DNA of 7,546 bases, taken from positions 1 through 7,546 of the forward strand of contig CANQLN010000048.1 of assembly GCA_947624695.1 (NCBI GenBank). The letters run 5' to 3'. The position numbers and the translations under genes are program-made. Numbering within the stretch: position 1 is the first letter of the stretch; the number at the start of each line of letters is the position of its first letter. The notes under the pieces were generated by a model, which ran no database searches, had not been told where the DNA came from, and was given only the letters and a program-made list of their open reading frames with translations. Source of the stretch: an uncultured Bacilli bacterium (GTDB lineage: Bacteria; Bacillota_I; Bacilli_A; RF39; UBA660). Of this stretch, positions 1 through 6,020 are shown piece by piece.

Positions 1-12
1 ACTATCATATAA

Positions 13-42
13 ATTATAACAGGAAGTATTAATCTTTTTTAA
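13..42 (-). promoter_or_regulatory. Candidate promoter reading out of the left edge
   Basis: On the minus strand, TATAAT (13-18) is preceded by TGT, giving an extended -10. TTAAAA (37-42) lies 18 nt upstream as a 4/6 match to TTGACA. Transcription would start near base 6 and leave the window, so the gene it serves cannot be seen. A 7-bp hairpin, GTATTAA / TTAATAC (26-32 with 39-45), overlaps the -35 and could be an operator or chance in AT-rich DNA. Confidence 0.35.
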
Positions 43-84
43 TACAACCTAAAAATATTTTACACTATCAAATAATTGACCGGC

Positions 85-113
85 TTGCAAAAAAGTCACT
101 TTTATGTTATGAT
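85..113 (+). promoter_or_regulatory. Promoter of the antisense RNA
   Basis: TTGCAA (85-90) lies 17 nt from TATGAT (108-113). The -10 is preceded by TGT, making an extended -10 of the kind seen at the other promoters here. The predicted start is about base 120. No plus-strand gene follows within 400 bases; the first thing downstream is the 3' end of the small minus-strand peptide gene. A role in making a counter-transcript is therefore inferred. Confidence 0.6.
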
Positions 114-141
114 GTATTTGTCAAGGAAACTTGCATAAAAT

Positions 142-182
142 AAAAAAGGAATACCTAATTTTGATGTGTTAGGTACTATTCC
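142..182 (-). terminator. Intrinsic terminator of the small peptide gene
   Basis: Read on the minus strand, GGAATA then CCTAA (with a GTA bulge) pairs with TTAGG then TATTCC. This 11-bp stem is followed immediately by six U residues (147-142). It lies about 20 nt past the peptide's stop codon and ends an mRNA of about 220 nt. On the plus strand the same hairpin has no T-run after it. Confidence 0.75.
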
Positions 183-193
183 GAAATTTGGGT

Positions 194-226
194 TAGTACC
201 AATCTATATAGATGGTACTATTTTTA
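194..226 (+). terminator. Terminator of the antisense RNA
   Basis: TAGTACC plus ATCT (194-205, one bulged A at 201) pairs with AGAT plus GGTACTA (210-220) around an ATAT loop, followed by ATTTTTATT. It is an 11-bp stem with a U-rich tail and the first good plus-strand stop after the promoter at 85-113. The same palindrome spans the stop codon and last codons of the minus-strand peptide gene. Confidence 0.55.
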
Positions 227-296
227 TTAATATGATTAAAATCACAATAATAAGGAGTATTATGATAGAGCAAAGATATCTCTCTGATTTTCTCAT
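204..296 (-). CDS. 30-residue hydrophobic single-span peptide, type I toxin-like
   Basis: The ATG (296-294) follows an anti-16S-perfect AAGGAGGTGA (310-301) with 7 nt between GGAGG and the start. The peptide starts MRKSERYLC with a basic N-terminus. It continues with about 16 Ile/Leu/Val residues forming one membrane span, and ends KIVPSI at a TAG stop. It has its own promoter (367-395) and terminator (142-182), so it is a free-standing gene. Size, hydrophobicity, a buried Shine-Dalgarno and a convergent antisense transcript match type I toxins of Gram-positive bacteria, which insert into the membrane. I recognise no close sequence relative, and it lacks the charged C-terminal tail of Fst. 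Expression is seen in the signals; toxicity is inference. It could instead be a harmless small membrane protein or a regulator. Confidence 0.7.
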   Translation of the reverse strand: MRKSERYLCSIIILLIIVILIILIKIVPSI

Positions 297-330
297 AATT
301 TCACCTCCTTCCACTTTAAAAGTAAAGGAG
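297..330 (-). promoter_or_regulatory. Shine-Dalgarno-sequestering hairpin in the peptide mRNA leader
   Basis: On the minus-strand RNA, CTCCTT (330-325) and ACTT (323-320) pair with AAGT (316-313) and AAGGAG (310-305) around a UAA loop. This buries the Shine-Dalgarno. A second CTCCTT inside the coding region (257-252) can pair with the same AAGGAG, supported by ATTATGA / TCATAAT (259-265 with 293-299), which also traps the start codon. Two competing anti-Shine-Dalgarno segments are typical of type I toxin mRNAs that stay silent until processed or refolded. Confidence 0.65.
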
Positions 331-366
331 AATAGTACCTAAAACTAATTAAGTATTCCTAAAATA

Positions 367-395
367 ATTATACCAAACAGTTGTTTCTGAAACAA
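367..395 (-). promoter_or_regulatory. Promoter of the small peptide gene
   Basis: On the minus strand TTGTTT (395-390), a 17-nt spacer and TATAAT (372-367) with an upstream TGG give a near-ideal extended -10 promoter. The start would be A at about 360, exactly where the inverted repeat begins. The leader to the ATG is about 64 nt. The block TGGTATAATTATTTTAG (375-359) is identical to the pcrA promoter core at 504-520. On the plus strand the -35 region plus T-run (381-403) also looks like a weak terminator hairpin. Confidence 0.75.
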
Positions 396-483
396 GTTTT
401 TTTATATTAAATTTATAAATTAAAAATTTCATTAAAATAATAATAAATATTTAATTTAACCATGGTAATTTAGCCTTTTTTTA

Positions 484-512
484 ATGACGAAAATATTTAT
501 AAATGGTATAAT
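484..512 (+). promoter_or_regulatory. pcrA operon promoter with a very short leader
   Basis: ATGACG (484-489, 4/6 match to the -35), a 17-nt spacer and TATAAT (507-512) preceded by TGG form an extended -10 promoter. The expected start is about 519, at the first base of the AGAGG ribosome binding site (519-523), so the mRNA leader would be about 11 nt. Confidence 0.65.
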
Positions 513-529
513 TATTTTAGAGGTTAGAT

Positions 530-2608
530 ATGGAATATTTAGACAATTTAAATAAAGAACAAAAAGAAGCCGTTATGCATATTGATGGCCCATGTCTTGT
601 AGTGGCGGGCGCTGGCTCTGGTAAAACTAAGGTGCTGACAACGAGAATTGCTTACCTAATCGACAGTGGCATTTATAGTAGTCATATTTTAGCTATTACA
701 TTTACCAATAAAGCCGCGAAAGAGATGAAAGAAAGAGTAGGAAAGTTAGTCAGCAATTCTTATGCTTTTGTGGGAACTTTCCATTCTTTTGGATTAAGAA
801 TTATTAAAGAAAATTATACCGAAGTGGGACTTAGTAAAAATTTTACTATTATCGATTCTGATGATGTTATTACGATAATCAAAAAGATTATGAAGGAACT
901 TGGTATGAATCCTAAAGATATTGCGCCTTCTTATATTCGTAATCGGATTAGTTTTATTAAAAATGAAATGTTAAATGAAAATGAGATTACGCGTTACTTT
1001 TTAAGTGATGTGGAGAAAAAAGCTGCGGAAGTTTATTTTGCTTATGAAAAAACTTTACGCAAAAATAATGTTATTGACTTTGACGATTTATTAAAATTAC
1101 CCGTTGAATTATTTTTAAAAAATAAAGATATTTTAAATTTATATCAAGAAAAATATCAATATATATTAGTTGATGAATATCAAGATACTAATGAAGTTCA
1201 ATATAAATTAATTAATCTTTTAGCGGGTAAATATCGCAATATCTTTGTGGTTGGTGATCAAAACCAAGCTATTTATGGTTTTAGACAAGCTAATTATAAA
1301 AATATTTTGAATTTTGAAAAAGATTATCCGGATGCTGAGGTAGTTGTTTTAAACCAAAATTATCGAAGTACAACAACTATTTTAAATGTAGCTAATTCGG
1401 TTATTAAAAATAATACGGAAAGAAAAGAAGTTAATTTATTTAGTGAACTCGGAGAAGGCGTAAAAGTTAAATATTTAAGAAGTAATGATGGCCTTCAAGA
1501 AGCTAATATTGTGGTAAATGAAATTAAAGATTTACTGGAATCTGGTTATCGAAAAAGTGATATCGCCATTTTTTACCGGACTAATGCGCAATCCCGGATA
1601 TATGAAGAAGCTCTTCTTAAAAATAGTTTAGCTTATAAAGTTGTTGGTAGTTTTTATTTCTATAAAAGAAAAGAAATTAAAGACTTAATTAGTTATTTAA
1701 AATTAATTGCTAATCATGATGATGATGTTTCTTTAGAAAGAGTTATTAATGAGCCGAAAAGAGGTATCGGTCTTAAAACGATAGAAAATATAAATGCTAA
1801 GGCAGCGGAAGAAAATACATCGATGTTTGAAGCCATTTCTTCCGGAAAAGAATTAGAATTTAAAAAGATGATTGAAGAATTGACTAAGGCTTCTTTAGAT
1901 GTTTCTTTGACGGAATTAATTGATTTAGTTTTAGAGCGTAGTGGCATGAAAGAAGAACTTACGAAAATGCATACTTTAGAAGCCGATATTCGTTTAGAAA
2001 ACTTAATGGAATTTAGAAGTATTACCGAAAACTATCAAAATATTACGGGTAGTGTTAATTTACAAGATTTCTTAGATGAAGTTAGTTTAATCGCGGATGT
2101 TACGGAACATCGGGAAGATGATGATGAAATAACTTTAATGACTTTTCATTCCGCCAAAGGTTTAGAGTTTAAAGTAGTCTTTATGGTTGGAATGGAAGAA
2201 GGCATAATGCCCCACATTAATTCTTTTGGCGAAGATAAAGGCATCGAAGAAGAAAGAAGATTATGTTATGTGGGAATTACCAGAGCCAAAGAAAGATTAT
2301 ATATTACTAATGCGAAATTAAGAATGCTTTATGGTAAAGATATGCTCAATCCGCCATCTCGCTTTATTGGCGAAATAGACCCTAAATATATTGAATCAAA
2401 TGTTATGGAAGAGAAGAAAACTAGACAAAATGAATTATATAATGATACAGATGTAGAATATAAAAGTGGGGATATTGTTAATCATTTAACTTTTGGAAAA
2501 GGCGTAGTTATTGCCGTAGAAGAAAGATTTGTCAGTGTGGCTTTTAATAAAAGATATGGAATTAAGAAATTTTTAAAAAATTATAAAGGATTAAAGAAAG
2601 GAAAGTAA
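530..2608 (+). CDS. pcrA: ATP-dependent DNA helicase PcrA (UvrD/Rep family, SF1)
   Basis: A 3'-to-5' helicase that unwinds DNA in nucleotide-excision repair, plasmid rolling-circle replication and removal of recombination intermediates. The SF1A motifs appear in order: Q motif LNKEQKEAV (7-15), Walker A GAGSGKT (27-33), Walker B DEYQD (215-219), GDQNQAIYGFRQ (242-253), NYRST (277-281), TFHSAKGLEF (538-547) and EERRLCYVGITRAKER (574-589). The C-terminus (about 645-692) has the GDIVNHLTFGKGVV pattern of the Tudor-like domain by which PcrA/UvrD contacts RNA polymerase. At 692 residues it is somewhat shorter than Bacillus PcrA but complete. The ATG follows AGAGG with a 6-nt gap. The next gene starts 2 nt after the stop. 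pcrA next to ligA is a conserved Firmicutes arrangement; pcrB is not seen upstream. Confidence 0.96.
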   Translation: MEYLDNLNKEQKEAVMHIDGPCLVVAGAGSGKTKVLTTRIAYLIDSGIYSSHILAITFTNKAAKEMKERVGKLVSNSYAFVGTFHSFGLRIIKENYTEVGLSKNFTIIDSDDVITIIKKIMKELGMNPKDIAPSYIRNRISFIKNEMLNENEITRYFLSDVEKKAAEVYFAYEKTLRKNNVIDFDDLLKLPVELFLKNKDILNLYQEKYQYILVDEYQDTNEVQYKLINLLAGKYRNIFVVGDQNQAIYGFRQANYKNILNFEKDYPDAEVVVLNQNYRSTTTILNVANSVIKNNTERKEVNLFSELGEGVKVKYLRSNDGLQEANIVVNEIKDLLESGYRKSDIAIFYRTNAQSRIYEEALLKNSLAYKVVGSFYFYKRKEIKDLISYLKLIANHDDDVSLERVINEPKRGIGLKTIENINAKAAEENTSMFEAISSGKELEFKKMIEELTKASLDVSLTELIDLVLERSGMKEELTKMHTLEADIRLENLMEFRSITENYQNITGSVNLQDFLDEVSLIADVTEHREDDDEITLMTFHSAKGLEFKVVFMVGMEEGIMPHINSFGEDKGIEEERRLCYVGITRAKERLYITNAKLRMLYGKDMLNPPSRFIGEIDPKYIESNVMEEKKTRQNELYNDTDVEYKSGDIVNHLTFGKGVVIAVEERFVSVAFNKRYGIKKFLKNYKGLKKGK

Positions 2609-2610
2609 AG

Positions 2611-3510
2611 ATGAAAAAAGATTTAACATTAGTAGTTTTAGCAGCGGGCATGGGAAGTCGTTTTGGTGGTTTAAAACAAATAGAACCAGTGGGCCCTAAT
2701 GGGGAATTTATAATTGATTATTCTATTAAAGATGCCATTTTGGCGGGATTTAATAAAGTAGTTTTTATTATTAAAGAAGAGAATTATGAAATATTTAAAA
2801 ATACCATTGGAAAACATATTGAAGATAAAATTATCGTCGAGTATGCTTTTCAAAAAAATGATAATGTTCCTAAAAGCATTAAAATACCTGAGGAAAGAGT
2901 TAAACCTTTAGGCACAGCCCATGCTTTATATTCCGCTAAAGATTTAGTTCATGAAAATTTTGCTATTATTAATGCTGATGATTTTTATGGTCGAGATGGT
3001 TATTTAGAAGCTGCTAAATTTTTAAATAATTGTGAGGATGATGAATACGGCATGGTAGGTTATGAAGTCGAAAAAACGATGAGTGAAAATGGGGCAGTTA
3101 AAAGAGGAATTGTTGTTTCTGAAAATGGTTATTTAACAAGCTTAATAGAAAGCTCAGTGGAAAAAGTAAATGATGAAATTATAGTAAGTCCTTTAAATGG
3201 TGATAAACCATATGCTATTTCTCCTGATACTCTGGTATCGATGAATTTATTTTGTTTAACTCCCAAAATATTTACTTATCTTGAAAACAGTATCGAAGAA
3301 TTTTTTAAAGATAAAGATTTACAAGATGTTGAGTGGCTCCTTCCAAATGTTGTTTTTGAAAGTGCTAAAGTTAATGGTAAACAGGTTAAAGTTTTAAAAA
3401 CGAAAAGTCGTCATTATGGCATAACTTATAAAGAAGATCTAGATAGTTTAAAAAAAGGAATTAATAGTGAAATATTAAAGGGAGTATATAATAGAGATTT
3501 GTGGGGGTAA
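2611..3510 (+). CDS. Sugar-phosphate nucleotidyltransferase family protein
   Basis: A nucleotidyl transferase of the GalU/RfbA/GlmU-like fold, which joins an NTP to a sugar-1-phosphate to make a nucleotide sugar for envelope glycans. Visible are the N-terminal nucleotide-binding signature LAAGMGSRFGGLKQ (10-23, with R17 and K22), GTAHA (101-105) contacting the base or sugar, and NADDFYG (121-127) with the metal-binding aspartates. The length of 299 residues is normal for the family. No acyltransferase or left-handed beta-helix domain follows, so it is a single-domain enzyme; the substrate cannot be told from sequence. AAAGGA (2597-2602) inside the end of pcrA serves as its ribosome binding site, 8 nt before the ATG. 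It lies tightly between pcrA and ligA, an unexpected place for this function. It may ride on a housekeeping promoter. Confidence 0.85.
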   Translation: MKKDLTLVVLAAGMGSRFGGLKQIEPVGPNGEFIIDYSIKDAILAGFNKVVFIIKEENYEIFKNTIGKHIEDKIIVEYAFQKNDNVPKSIKIPEERVKPLGTAHALYSAKDLVHENFAIINADDFYGRDGYLEAAKFLNNCEDDEYGMVGYEVEKTMSENGAVKRGIVVSENGYLTSLIESSVEKVNDEIIVSPLNGDKPYAISPDTLVSMNLFCLTPKIFTYLENSIEEFFKDKDLQDVEWLLPNVVFESAKVNGKQVKVLKTKSRHYGITYKEDLDSLKKGINSEILKGVYNRDLWG

Positions 3511-3512
3511 AA

Positions 3513-5510
3513 ATGAAACCAGAAGAAAGAATAAAAGAACTTGTCAAAATATTAAATGATGCTAATTATGAATATTTTGTTAATGACAATCCAAAAATAA
3601 CCGATCAAGAATATGATAAATATTTAAGAGAGTTAATTAATTTAGAAGAAAAATATCCTGAATATGCTTTAATAGATAGTCCAACGAAAAGAGTTGGAGG
3701 CGAAGTATTAGATAAATTTTCGAAAATTACGCATAAAATACCAATGCTTAGTTTAGGGAATGTCTTTAACGAAGATGAAGTAAGAGATTTTGATGCCAAA
3801 ATTAGAAAAGCGGGCATTAATCCTGAATATGTTTGTGAGCTTAAAATTGATGGCTTAAGTGTTTCGTTAATTTATGAACATGGTATTTTAAAAAGCGGAG
3901 CTACTCGTGGTGATGGGGTAGTTGGTGAAGATATAACGCATAATGTTAAGACCATTAAAGTTATTCCTTTAAAATTAGATCGAGACATTGATATTGAAGT
4001 TCGCGGCGAAATCTACATGGAAAAGAAAACTTTAGAAAAGTTAAACCGAGAAAGAGAACAAGAAGGACTTCCGATTTTACAAAATGTGCGAAATGCGGCG
4101 GCGGGTAGTGTCAGACAATTAGATTCTAAAATTGCGGCCAAAAGAAATTTAAATAATTTTATTTATCATTTACCTAATCCTTTAGATTATGGAATTACCA
4201 AGCATATGGATGCTTTAAAATTTATGCAAGATTTGGGTTTTAAAGTTAATCCCAACAATCGTCTTGTTCATTCTATTGATGAAGTTGTTGATTTTATTAA
4301 TGAATGGACCGAAAAAAGAGAAAGTCTACCTTATGAAATAGATGGTATTGTTATTAAAGTTAATGATATTAATGAACAACAAGAATTAGGTTTTACGGCT
4401 AAATATCCTAAATGGGCCACAGCTTATAAGTTTGTGGCTAGTGAAGTTTTAACTAAACTTAATGATATTATTTTTACAGTGGGAAGAACCGGTAAAATTA
4501 CTCCTAATGCGGTTTTAGATCCCGTTTTGATTATGGGTTCAACTATTAAAAGAGCCACTTTACATAATGAAGATTATGTTAACAATTTAAATTTAATGAT
4601 TGGTGACATTGTGAGTGTTCATAAAGCAGGAGATGTTATCCCAGAAGTATCTGGAGCCATTAAAGAAAGAAGATGTGGAATAGAAAAGCCTTTTAAAATG
4701 ATTAGCGAATGTCCTATTTGTGGCACTAAACTAATTAAAAAAGAAGGCCAAGTTGATTATTATTGTCCTAATGAGTTTTGTCCTGCCAGGGGTATTGAAG
4801 CCTTAATTCATTTTGCTTCTAGGGATGCTATGAATATTGATGGCTTAGGTGATGAGATAATTGAAGATTTCTTTAATGAAGGATTTTTAAATGATATAAC
4901 TGATTTTTATCATTTAAAAGAACATGAAGAAGATATTCTAACCTTAGAAGGTTTTGGTAAAAAGAGTTTTGAAAATATGCTTACAGCCATTGAAAATAGT
5001 AAACATAATAGTTTAGAAAAATTATTATTTGGTTTAGGTATCAGTGGGGTTGGTAGTAAAACAGCTAAACTTCTTGCTAGTACTTATGAAAATATTGATA
5101 ATTTAATGAATGCCTCTATTGAAGAATTATTATCTATTAAAGATATTGGCGATATTTTAGCTAAAAGTATTTATGATTATTTTCAAACTAATAAAAATTT
5201 AATTGCTAAGTTAAAAATGCTTGATATTAATATGAATTATTTAGGAGTTAAAAAGAAAGTTAATGAATTTATTACTAATAAAAAATTTGTTATGACCGGA
5301 ACCATTTCTTTTATGACTCGAAATGAAATAAAAGACTTAATTGAAGAGTATAGTGGAACATTCTCCGAGAGTGTTAGTAAAAATACCGATGTGGTAATTG
5401 CGGGAGAAGCGCCAGGTAGTAAATACGATAAAGCAAGAGACCTCGGAATTACCATTTGGAATGAAGAAACATTCAAAGGTATAGTTGATAAATTAAAAGA
5501 GGGTGAATAA
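3513..5510 (+). CDS. ligA: NAD-dependent DNA ligase LigA
   Basis: Seals nicks in duplex DNA using NAD+, joining Okazaki fragments and finishing repair. Domains in order: Ia/adenylation region with the catalytic lysine in ELKIDG (K111) and the TRGDG motif (131-135); OB fold (about 320-395); a four-cysteine zinc finger (C400, C403, C418, C423); tandem helix-hairpin-helix (about 430-585, including GLGISGVGSKTA); and a C-terminal BRCT domain (about 588-665). With 665 residues it is full length. I choose the ATG at 3513 because a GGGGG (3503-3507) sits 5 nt before it and the product then begins MKPEERI, as the family does. An in-frame GTG at 3501 would add four residues and overlap the upstream gene. 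The stop codon lies in the loop of the operon's terminator. Confidence 0.97.
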   Translation: MKPEERIKELVKILNDANYEYFVNDNPKITDQEYDKYLRELINLEEKYPEYALIDSPTKRVGGEVLDKFSKITHKIPMLSLGNVFNEDEVRDFDAKIRKAGINPEYVCELKIDGLSVSLIYEHGILKSGATRGDGVVGEDITHNVKTIKVIPLKLDRDIDIEVRGEIYMEKKTLEKLNREREQEGLPILQNVRNAAAGSVRQLDSKIAAKRNLNNFIYHLPNPLDYGITKHMDALKFMQDLGFKVNPNNRLVHSIDEVVDFINEWTEKRESLPYEIDGIVIKVNDINEQQELGFTAKYPKWATAYKFVASEVLTKLNDIIFTVGRTGKITPNAVLDPVLIMGSTIKRATLHNEDYVNNLNLMIGDIVSVHKAGDVIPEVSGAIKERRCGIEKPFKMISECPICGTKLIKKEGQVDYYCPNEFCPARGIEALIHFASRDAMNIDGLGDEIIEDFFNEGFLNDITDFYHLKEHEEDILTLEGFGKKSFENMLTAIENSKHNSLEKLLFGLGISGVGSKTAKLLASTYENIDNLMNASIEELLSIKDIGDILAKSIYDYFQTNKNLIAKLKMLDINMNYLGVKKKVNEFITNKKFVMTGTISFMTRNEIKDLIEEYSGTFSESVSKNTDVVIAGEAPGSKYDKARDLGITIWNEETFKGIVDKLKEGE

Positions 5511-5532
5511 TTAAATTTTCATCTTCTTTTTT
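5495..5532 (+). terminator. Terminator of the pcrA-ligA operon
   Basis: AAAAGAGGGTGAA (5495-5507) pairs with TTCATCTTCTTTT (5518-5530) through 13 bp including two G-U pairs, with a 10-nt loop and a run of six T at 5527-5532. The ligA stop codon (5508-5510) is in the loop, so the last ligA codons form the 5' arm. Confidence 0.75.
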
Positions 5533-5560
5533 CTTGTTTAATACTTTTTTTAACTTCTTT

Positions 5561-5841
5561 TATCTTGGAGATCCGAATAACTGGTTATCCATCGTCAATG
5601 GTTTAAATGGAGCTCCAAATACTCCAGCTGGGTCATTGCAGCCAACAAATACAGAAGATGAATGGCCAATGATTAGATGGGGAGATGACCAGGACTGGAT
5701 GATTGGTCCTGATTCTGATACAGGTGGTATTGTTAGAGCTCCAATATTTACTGAATTCGCAGTAGGACATTCTATCTTGTAAATACCATAAATCTGACTG
5801 GTGAAGGAACCATTGACCATCCATATATGATTGCCAATTAA
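5561..5841 (+). pseudogene. Frameshifted 3' remnant of a surface-type protein
   Basis: The frame open from about 5561 encodes GDPNNWLSIVNGLNGAPN, then DEWPMIRWGDDQDWMIGP, then GGIVRAPIFTEFAVG, before an early stop at 5780-5782. One missing base around 5763-5767 explains the break. In the shifted frame the text continues RTFYLVNTINLTGEGTID then HPYMIAN to a TAA at 5839-5841, followed directly by a terminator. Endings of the form 'VRP..L..N..LTG.GT.D.PY.I' are common at the C-terminus of secreted or phage-like surface proteins in Firmicutes; that family link is from memory and unverified. There is no ribosome binding site or plausible start, and upstream is only the ligA terminator, so the 5' part is lost. 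The stretch is rich in G, C and Trp compared with its neighbours, hinting at transfer. The 5' boundary is approximate. Confidence 0.6.
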
Positions 5842-5865
5842 AAAGGAAGCCTTTGCTTTCTTTTT
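5840..5865 (+). terminator. Terminator behind the gene remnant
   Basis: AAAAAGGAAGC (5840-5850) pairs with GCTTTCTTTTT (5855-5865), 11 bp with one G-U pair and a CTTT loop, the T-run being part of the 3' arm. It begins at the stop codon of the remnant, which supports the remnant having been a real plus-strand gene. Confidence 0.75.
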
Positions 5866-5880
5866 GTATGTTTTTCAACG

Positions 5881-5926
5881 AAACAAAAGACTATCCTTAT
5901 TCGGATTGAGTTCCGATTAGGATAGT
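5881..5926 (-). terminator. Terminator hairpin of the small RNA
   Basis: On the minus strand ACTATCCT then TCGGA pairs with TCCGA then AGGATAGT (8 bp plus 5 bp, with a small AA/ATA internal loop and a 6-nt loop). CTTTTGTTT follows. The plus-strand side has no T-run, so the direction is minus. Confidence 0.65.
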
Positions 5927-5960
5927 AATCATCTAACAGGCAACGATTTCTCGTCTCCTA
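5881..5960 (-). ncRNA. Candidate independent small RNA (~80 nt)
   Basis: A minus-strand unit with its own promoter (5967-5995) and terminator. The RNA would start near 5960. It opens with GGAGACGA-GAAA-TCGTTGCC (5958-5939), a hairpin closed by a GAAA tetraloop and containing one A-G mismatch. A single-stranded linker of about 12 nt (5938-5927) follows, then the terminator hairpin (5926-5890) and a U-rich tail. The only ORF is an 11-codon frame at 5932-5897 with no ribosome binding site. I do not recognise it as a known RNA family. It lies past the terminator of the PrsA-like gene, so it is not simply that gene's 3' UTR. A trans-acting regulatory RNA is one possibility; the function is unknown. 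Confidence 0.6.
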
Positions 5961-5966
5961 ATTAAG

Positions 5967-5995
5967 ATTATACAACATCGTAATTAAAGTAACAA
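5967..5995 (-). promoter_or_regulatory. Promoter of the small RNA
   Basis: On the minus strand TTGTTA (5995-5990), a 17-nt spacer and TATAAT (5972-5967) make a good sigma-A-type promoter. It points away from the PrsA-like gene and into the structured segment ending at 5881. Confidence 0.65.
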
Positions 5996-6020
5996 TAAGG
6001 AAAACTTTTATAATATAATT

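Larger units (their letters stand above)
120..226 (+). ncRNA. Candidate antisense (antitoxin) RNA to the small peptide mRNA
   Basis: A transcript from the promoter at 85-113 would begin near 120 and stop at the hairpin plus T-run ending near 226, about 107 nt. It contains two stem-loops: 148-158 with 169-182, and 194-220. From about 142 to 226 it is fully complementary to the 3' UTR, stop codon and last eight or so codons of the minus-strand peptide gene. Its first hairpin also resembles the 5' end of the target mRNA (147-182 versus the reverse complement of 329-360). In type I toxin-antitoxin loci such as Fst/RNAII, TxpA/RatA and BsrG/SR4, convergent RNAs overlapping at the 3' end silence a toxin mRNA. 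That function is inferred by architecture only. The element has no supported ORF of its own. Confidence 0.55.
147..360. repeat. Imperfect ~34-bp inverted repeat framing the peptide gene
   Basis: Bases 147-160 (AGGAATACCTAATT) are the reverse complement of 347-360 with one mismatch. Bases 169-182 (TTAGGTACTATTCC) match the reverse complement of 329-342 with one mismatch. The outer right arm begins at the predicted transcription start of the minus-strand mRNA and the left arm is its terminator, so the two mRNA ends can pair. The arms resemble MITE termini, but I see no convincing target duplication. Their coincidence with a promoter start and a terminator favours an RNA-folding role. Confidence 0.75.

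Noticed and set aside
262..342. A 26-codon plus-strand ORF preceded by TAAGGAG
   Set aside because: Its apparent ribosome site is the reverse complement of the anti-Shine-Dalgarno inside the minus-strand peptide gene, the gap to ATG is only 4 nt, the product is unremarkable, and the minus strand has a far better Shine-Dalgarno, promoter and terminator.
147..360. A MITE or small transposon remnant with terminal inverted repeats
   Set aside because: There is no clear target duplication, and the arms coincide exactly with a transcription start and a terminator. Kept only as an alternative to be tested by copy number.
120..403. A riboswitch or T-box leader controlling pcrA
   Set aside because: No T-box or known aptamer signature is visible, pcrA has its own promoter at 484-512, and the structures are better explained by convergent RNAs.
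1714..1947. Minus-strand ORFs inside pcrA, the nucleotidyltransferase and ligA (1714-1947, 2671-2853, 3605-3817, 5237-5476)
   Set aside because: Each lies opposite conserved coding sequence and lacks its own signals; they are frame shadows.
5633..5878. Minus-strand ORFs opposite the gene remnant (5560-5820 and 5633-5878)
   Set aside because: They have no ribosome binding site, and the plus strand has a coherent C-terminus across a frameshift followed by a terminator.
5897..5932. An 11-codon minus-strand ORF inside the small RNA
   Set aside because: No ribosome site at proper distance, and it is largely inside the terminator hairpin.
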